64,000 nucleotides of DNA, taken from positions 13,003,001-13,067,000 of the forward strand of contig JAVTVX010000024.1 in assembly GCA_033439265.1 (NCBI GenBank), in the 5' to 3' direction. The translations under genes were made by a program, and so were the position numbers. This stretch comes from Dillenia suffruticosa (lineage: Eukaryota > Streptophyta > Magnoliopsida > Dilleniales > Dilleniaceae). Positions 59,340 to 64,000 of the stretch are shown one piece after another. Below the pieces are notes generated by a model. That model searched no databases, was not told where the DNA came from, and saw nothing but the letters and a program-made list of their open reading frames with translations. Every line of letters starts with the position of its first letter. Within the stretch, counting starts at the first letter, position 1.

Positions 59340-62300
59340 CCCTTCTCTTTCCCTTTCGTGATCTCTATTTCGTGACCTCTATCTTGTGATTTCCCTAGCT
59401 CTACCTCCCTCTCCCTCTTTCTCTCTCTCTCTGTCTCTCTCTCGCGATCTTCATATTTCTTTCTCTCGTGAGCTCTCTACACCTTCTCTCTCTTCAACCC
59501 GTAGAAGACCCAGATCTGCTTGCCTCCGGCTCGGATCTGTCCTCCGAAGCCACAAACCTGCTGGAAAATCCCAGATCTAGCGCTCGACTGCACTCTCCAC
59601 AGATCTATTATTACTATAACTATTATTACTATTATTATTATTATTACTATTACTAATAATAATAATAATAATAATAATAATTTAAAGTTATTAAAATTTA
59701 AAACATTTCAAACTCATAGCGGTATAGTTGTAATATAAAATCTATTACTTTATTATTATTATTATAGATATACATATATATATATTTTATTTTCTTTCTT
59801 AAATTTTTTAATTCGTTTTATATATTATTGTTTGAAGAACTCTGCCACGACCGATCCCAATCCCGAGTAAAGAACTAGGATTGCTGTAAGTCGACAGTTA
59901 GTGTAACATCTTTGTCAAATGAAAAAATGAGACATATATAGAAAAACTTTTGGAACGTTTCCCTCTCAACTATTATTATTATTATTATTGTAAAATATAT
60001 TACTATGAATTTAAAGTTATTAAAATTTAAAACATTTCAAACTCATAGCGGTATAGCTGTAATATAAAATCTATTACTTTATTATTATTATTATAGATAT
60101 ACATATGTATATTTCATTTTATTTTATTTTATTTCTTAAATTTTATATATTATTATTTGAAGAACTTTGCCACAGCAGATCCCAAATCCGGGTAAAGAAC
60201 TAGGATTGTTGTAGGTCGACAGTTAGTGTAACATCTTTTGTCAAATGGAAAAATGAGAGACAAATATAGAAAAACTTTTGGGATGTTTCCCCTCAATGAT
60301 GCGCTACATCGGATCCCGAGTGTAGTAACAAATTAACAAGGGATCTTAGGGTGCGGGTAAATAAGTTAATCCATGAATATAGGATTCGCCTAGTCACTTG
60401 AAATATAGGACCTTTGAGCGGTAAGTTAGTAGAGATAGGAAAAACAATGAATAGACGAAAGATTGATATCATGTGTTTTCAAGAAAATAAGTGAATGGGG
60501 GAGAAGGTTAGAGTAATAGAGTTTTATGGTCATAAATGTTGGTACACAGATAAGGATAGAACTAAAAATAGAATACGAATAATTGTACATAAAGATCTAT
60601 CAGAAGATGTAAAGATGAGAAAAGTAATAGAATTATGCTTGTCAAGTTAATAGATGAAGAAAACGTAGTTAATATAGTTAGTGTGTATGCGCTCCAAATA
60701 GGTATAGATGTAATTAGTAAAAAATAATTTTGGAAGGATTTAGATAAATTTATATAATTTATATCTAGTAGAGAGAAGTTATTTATTGAATGAGACTTAA
60801 ATAGACATGTAGGTGAGAGGAATGAAAGATTCAAAACCGAATATGAAAACTTTAGATTTGGTAGTAAGAATGAGATGGGAGGTACCATTTTAAAGTTTGT
60901 CAGGATTCAATTTGGTATTCATAATGTTCTTTAAGAAAAAAGAGTCGCACATATTTACATATAAAAGTGATTTCAATGCTAGCCACATACATTTCTTTCT
61001 CACTAGGAGAGGTGATAGAATGACCTGTAAGGATTGTAAGATTATACCGGAAGATAATGTAGCAACTCAGCATAAACTTCTAGTTTTAGATATAAATGTG
61101 CCTAAAAGACAAAAGAAATATCATCCATTTGTGGAGTAAAAAATTAAGCGGTGGAATTTTAAAGGAGAAAATATGATGACTTTAAAGATATTCACTTAGC
61201 AAATTGGTCGGATAATGATAATTCAGAAACAATATGAAAAGAGATCTTTACCAATATTAAGAGTATAAATAGGGAGTTCTTGGTATATTTAACGATCAAG
61301 TCCCAATAGGCAAGGAATCATAGTGGTGGAAAAAGAAATATGAACTGCCATCTGAACCAAATGAGTGTTATAGGAACCTTAAAGGTAATGTAGTAGTGAT
61401 GTATATGAAAAACACGTGTAAAAAAAGAGATGAAAAAGATTATCCACGAATCAAAAAGTAAGATATATAATGAACTATATAAGAGATTGAAAACTAAAGA
61501 CGGAGAACAAGAGATCTACAGAATTGCCAAACTAATGGAGAAAAAGGAAAAAAATCTAAATGGTGTTAAATGTATTAAGAATAAAACCAATAGTATACTT
61601 GTAAGGAATAAGAATATAAGAAAACGATAGGATGACTATTTTGATAATCTCTTTAATGTTAAGACTACAATAGATATAAGAAATATCAAAATACCTGTAA
61701 AAGAGTTTAATAGAGATTTTAAACGTAAGATTTGTTCCCATGAAGTGAAAGAAGCCTTAAAGAGAATGACGAATAATAAAACCATAATACATAATGGCAT
61801 TCTCATTGAAGTGTGGAAATCTTTGTGTAAATTGGTATAATAACGTTAATGGATATTTTCAACAAAATTTGACAAACCAAAAAAATACCCCAAGCATGGA
61901 GGGAGAGCACCCTTATACTACTATATAAGAATAAAGGAGACATATAAGATTGTTTTAATTACAGAGAAATTAATTTTATGAGTCATACCATGAAACTATG
62001 GAGAGAATAATAGAGCATAGATTGAGATCGGGGGTAAGTGTTTTAAAAACAATTTGGATTTATGCTAGAAAGATTCATAACGAAAACAATTCATTTGTTA
62101 AGACATTTGATAAAGACATATATAGTATAAAAGAGGGACCTACATATGACATTAGATCTAGAAAAAACATATGATAGGGTTCGTAGAGATGTATTGTGGT
62201 GGACGTTGATAAAGAAAGAGATCTCTTTGAAATATATTAATCCCATTAGAGATATGTATGAGAGAGTTGCAATCAATGTAAGAACTTGTGGGGGTTCGAA

Positions 62301-63879
62301 CGATAGCTTCTCTATTAACATTGGACTCCATTAAGATTTGGCATTACATCCCACCCTTTTTACAATAATGACAAATAAAATCATAAAAAATATCCAAAAT
62401 GAAATATCGTGATATATGCTTTTTGTAAATGATATAGTATTGATTGATAAACCTAAAGAAAATATTAGTGCTAAATTAAATTTATAGAGGGTCACACTGA
62501 AATCCAAAAAATTTAGATCGAGTTAATCAAAAATTGAGTATATGAGATGTAAGTTTAGCGATAATCATCAGGATGATAAAAAATTGATTAGGATTCAAAC
62601 GGATCGGATAAAATGGAGAAAGGCATCTGAAATTCTTTGCGATCGCACGATATCATTGCATTTGAAGAAAAACTCCATAGAACCGCAATAAAACCAGCAC
62701 TATTATATGGCACTAAGTGTTGGACTATTAAACAACAAGAACAAAAAATAACTGTAATAGAAATGAAGATGATTTTGTGGATGAGTGACAAAACTAGAAA
62801 AGATAGAATTATAAATGAAGGGATTCATAATAAGTAGGGAGTTAATTCAATCGTGGATATGATGCGAGTGCCGTCTAAAATGATTTGACCATGTGCAAAG
62901 AAAACTCAAAACCGTATCGATTAGAAGGATTGAGAACTTAAATATAAGAGATTTAATAAAACGTAAATATAGATTGCTGAAAACTTGAATGCAAGTTATC
63001 CGTAAAGACATGATAGTTAAGAATTTAAATAAAGAGATGACCTTAGATAGGAATGAGTGGCGTAGGAGAATTCGCACAAATTAAACCAGCAATCCTTTTT
63101 TTTCCCTCCCCATATTTGTCTCTTAAATGACCAACTCTAAATATTTGGATTAAAACTTAGATTGTTGCTATTGAATATTGAGCCAAGGTGTTACTTGTGA
63201 ACTCATATAAGTACATTTACTTCAAGACTAGGATGGTTGGAGATATCAAACGACTAAAGTTATGTTCTGGTAATCAAATAGCACAACACAGCTTCTAATT
63301 CAGTGTTTCATAAAATAAACTCAACATATAAAGAGTAGATTGCCCCTTCATTTGAGGAAACGTTCTTTCCAAGAAATTGTAACCAAATCCATTGGCTCAA
63401 ATCTTTACAAAGCCACTCTGAAGTGACCTGAAAGTCACAATATGTGTAAAAAGTGTCGACGTATAATCTATGTTCTACTGGAAATAACATTAGTACCTCA
63501 TACACCATAGAAAATAGTTCATAGTTCACATGGCTTGAAAAATCGTCCCAGCTTAATTTCTTATAGTTAATATCAGATTATATTTATTCTTTGTTATATA
63601 AATACATTAGTATTGGGTGCTAATCACCAGAACAATTACAAAACCTTTCCTAAGTTTATTCCCAAGTTTCTCAAGTATTCTTAATTCCATGCACATGCAT
63701 ACACATGAAAGAAATTAGAAACTGTATGCTTTTCAAAAACCTTTCTTACCTTAATGGGGCGAGAAAGTTTGCTCCCATTATCATTCACAAACTGAAGAAC
63801 AAGCTTTGATACAACCTTAGGCAGTTCTTTCTCATTTAAACTGCATGTAGCTTGGACAGGGAATACACGATGGCACCAT
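52399..63879 (-). CDS. THUMP-domain protein (TAN1/THUMPD1-like), 3' part of the gene
   Basis: Three minus-strand exons are visible: 63879-63750, 52834-52658 and 52557-52399 (stop at 52399-52401). All have AG/GT borders and continue in phase for 154 residues. The first encodes WCHRVFPVQATCSLNEKELP and QFVNDNGSKLSRPIK. The second encodes FAVGYNRRGIEETEMKALKA and KCFSVVAAAVKDAVADSEVD. The third encodes VLVELLPLSGVPNGCLVVAL and ends KAGKQKS. This is the THUMP fold and C-terminal region of the family that includes yeast Tan1, human THUMPD1 and an Arabidopsis THUMP-domain protein. Members bind tRNA and serve as adaptor for N4-acetylcytidine formation in tRNA-Ser and tRNA-Leu, together with the Kre33/NAT10 acetyltransferase. 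Those facts come from the family. The 5' exons lie beyond base 64000. The intron at 52835-63749 (10,915 bases) is filled with transposons, yet the exons are intact, so the gene may still work. Confidence 0.88.
52835..53049 (-). other. Unique intron DNA next to the THUMP exon
   Basis: Part of the long intron. No repeat or gene was recognised here. Confidence 0.4.
53050..53400. repeat. Duplicated intron segment, copy 1
   Basis: Matches 54368-54675 with small gaps. Shared stretches include 'AACCTCTTACCAGTG', 'AAAAGAAGATATGG' and 'ACAAATAATGAATG'. A piece of about 36 bases (around 53080-53115) is absent from copy 2. No function is known. Confidence 0.8.
53480..54361 (+). pseudogene. Ty1-copia fragment 1: Gag zinc region to start of integrase
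   Basis: The block begins in the Gag zinc-knuckle region (GGTCATCCCCAATGATCATA, related to 57340). It runs through the pre-integrase part ('LSRIFHLVLFIPRFSFNLIS', then LHQHLGHPNLSKAKQMVSK and 'LNCESCQLWKHVQANFPRSL'). It stops in the first part of the integrase core (DPSRVAISLGYMYSCTFINE). LHxxLGHP and the following C-x2-C form the copia HHCC-type zinc finger. Several stops and frameshifts are present. It breaks exactly where copy 2 of the duplicated intron segment starts. Confidence 0.8.
54368..54675. repeat. Duplicated intron segment, copy 2
   Basis: Counterpart of 53050-53400, in the same orientation. The copia fragment 1 lies between the two copies. Confidence 0.8.
54815..55725. mobile_element. 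Foldback or MULE-like nonautonomous element with long inverted ends
   Basis: The left ~170 bases (54815-54985) are related to the reverse complement of 55530-55720. Matching stretches include 'TTTAAATAAAAGTTATC' with TTTAAATAAATGTTATC, 'CCACTCCCTCCATTACC' with CCACTCCCTTCAATTACC, and the outer 'GCCTTTATTTTCATCC' with ACCTTAATTTCACCC. The interior is about 550 bases with no transposase. The target duplication was not resolved. Confidence 0.65.
55950..56062 (+). mobile_element. 5' LTR end of copia copy 2
   Basis: 55950-56062 resembles 63560-63690 ('AAAACCTTTCCTAAGTCTCA' and CAAGTTTCTGAAG versus TTTCTCAAG). It ends just before the primer site GTCGGTATCAAAGCAGG at 56064-56080. The 5' edge of the LTR could not be fixed. 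Confidence 0.5.
56063..59270 (+). pseudogene. Ty1-copia copy 2: gag, pre-integrase, truncated integrase, start of reverse transcriptase
   Basis: After the primer site, the order is a 5' Gag region (56206-56736), a Gag core ('LTKLDNLYVVL' and 'MHPDFKHAHDQILIGQEASS' near 57095-57195), a zinc knuckle CSYCE-stop-IGHTQETC near 57355-57390, pre-integrase (57655-58060), integrase start (58105-58200) and a Pro-rich linker (58290-58490). Next come 'FAFVSSLSSISIPKNTRHFS', MIDKMLALEHNNT and ELVPCPPGK (58580-58730). Reverse-transcriptase pieces follow (VYGLDYGDTFSSAENTS; HWLLHQVDITNTFLDG; an LYGLKHS-like GGLKHSHEVD) to about 59265. Most of the integrase core is deleted. Stops are frequent. The element is interrupted by the LINE that follows. 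Confidence 0.8.
59271..59678 (+). mobile_element. CT-rich, probable 5' leader of the LINE, with trinucleotide repeats
   Basis: (CT)n at 59309-59335 and 59418-59444, then a GC-richer patch ('GATCTGCTTGCCTCCGGCTC' wording). 59605-59680 holds (TAT)n followed by (AAT)n, which can pair as a hairpin. Overlapping frames here are low-complexity. Confidence 0.45.
59679..60297 (+). repeat. Two tandem 329-bp units upstream of the LINE coding region
   Basis: 59679-59970 and 60008-60297 are about 90% alike. Both start AATTTAAAGTTATTAAAATT, contain GGTAAAGAACTAGGATTG-like and 'GTCGACAGTTAGTGTAACAT' wording, and end GTTTCCC-CTCAA. The second unit passes directly into the LINE 5' region. Confidence 0.9.
60298..63090 (+). 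mobile_element. Nearly full-length L1-type LINE, inactive
   Basis: 5' wording 'GCGCTACATCGGATCCCGAG' and 'GGATTCGCCTAGTCACTTGA' leads into an endonuclease (MNRRKIDIMCFQENK; 'VRVIEFYGHKCWYTDKDRTK'; KLLVLDINVPKRQKKYHPF). The linker follows (IHESKSKIYNELYKRLKTKD; IYRIAKLMEKKEKNLNGVKC). The reverse transcriptase is represented by 'MTLDLEKTYDRVRRDVLWWT' (canonical DLEKAYDRVPRE), RTCGGSNDSFSINIGLH, 'LFVNDIVLIDK' (LFADD region with A-D lost), and 'PALLYGTKCWTIKQQEQKIT'. It ends with NIRDLIKRKYRLLKT and MTLDRNEWRRRIRTN near 63083. There are numerous stops and frameshifts, and the catalytic F-A-D-D is changed to F-V-N-D. It lies in the plus orientation inside copia copy 2, itself inside the THUMP intron. 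No clear poly-A tail was found. Confidence 0.88.
63091..63559. other. Intron DNA after the LINE
   Basis: Probably copia or intron sequence downstream of the LINE. The minus-strand frame at 63308-63529 is not recognised. Confidence 0.35.
63560..63690 (+). mobile_element. Copia 3' LTR end, 60 bases from the THUMP exon
   Basis: Related to 55950-56062, including 'AAAACCTTTCCTAAGTTTAT' and CCCAAGTTTCTCAAG. If it is the same LTR, the copia element spans to 63690, and its end lies 60 bases downstream, in gene sense, of the exon donor at 63749. Confidence 0.45.
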
Positions 63880-64000
63880 CTGCAAAAAAGGAAGGCCATT
63901 AAGCATTGCTATGAAACCAATAAAGTGGGTTTAGCATTTACCCCTGTATAACTCTAATGCAAACTATGTGCTTTGGAGATTTGGAAAGTACTACAAGAGA

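Overview
This window is nuclear DNA from a flowering plant, most likely a eudicot. It is AT-rich, with intron-split genes that have GT/AG junctions, CT/GA microsatellites in leaders and introns, and several plant transposon classes. No rRNA, tRNA, CRISPR array, phage or bacterial operon was seen. The species cannot be named from the sequence alone.

Only two host genes are supported. The first is a complete six-exon GARP (MYB-like) transcription factor gene at 46554-49686 (+). Its exons join in frame to a protein of about 309 residues with a SHLQMYR-type DNA-binding domain and EAR-like LxLxL repression motifs. The second is the 3' part of a THUMP-domain protein gene of the TAN1/THUMPD1 type at 52399-63879 (-). 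Three exons are visible and the 5' part lies beyond base 64000. Two of these exons are separated by a 10.9-kb intron packed with transposons.

The left half is a transposon cluster. Bases 1-2590 hold a copia-like 3' end and a 1.9-kb LTR carrying dozens of copies of a 10-bp AAGTCGACCT-like motif. A CACTA-type terminus lies at 3208. A 17.46-kb CACTA (En/Spm) element with matching ends and a 3-bp AAC target duplication spans 4379-21838. It carries a decayed TNP2-type transposase and a Transposase_24-like remnant on the minus strand, a Ulp1-protease-like remnant on the plus strand, subterminal repeat arrays, and two GC-rich minisatellite islands of one family in opposite orientation.

From 22.3 to 28.3 kb, Ty3-gypsy sequence lies on the minus strand: a deletion derivative with gag and protease but no RT or integrase, one LTR shared with the 3' end of a second copy, and a four-unit 62-bp tandem repeat present in both internal regions. 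From 28.3 to 46 kb there are a possible copia LTR, CACTA-like subterminal repeats, a LINE fragment, a SINE-like tail, a 2.2-kb repeat bounded by 11-bp direct repeats, and intergenic AT-rich DNA.

The right end is the THUMP gene intron. It contains two fragments of one copia family, a duplicated intron segment, a foldback or MULE-like element with long inverted ends, and a nearly full-length LINE whose upstream region holds two 329-bp tandem units. Related AT-rich repeat arrays in opposite orientation lie on either side of the GARP gene, at 35.3-36.1 kb and 50.9-51.6 kb.
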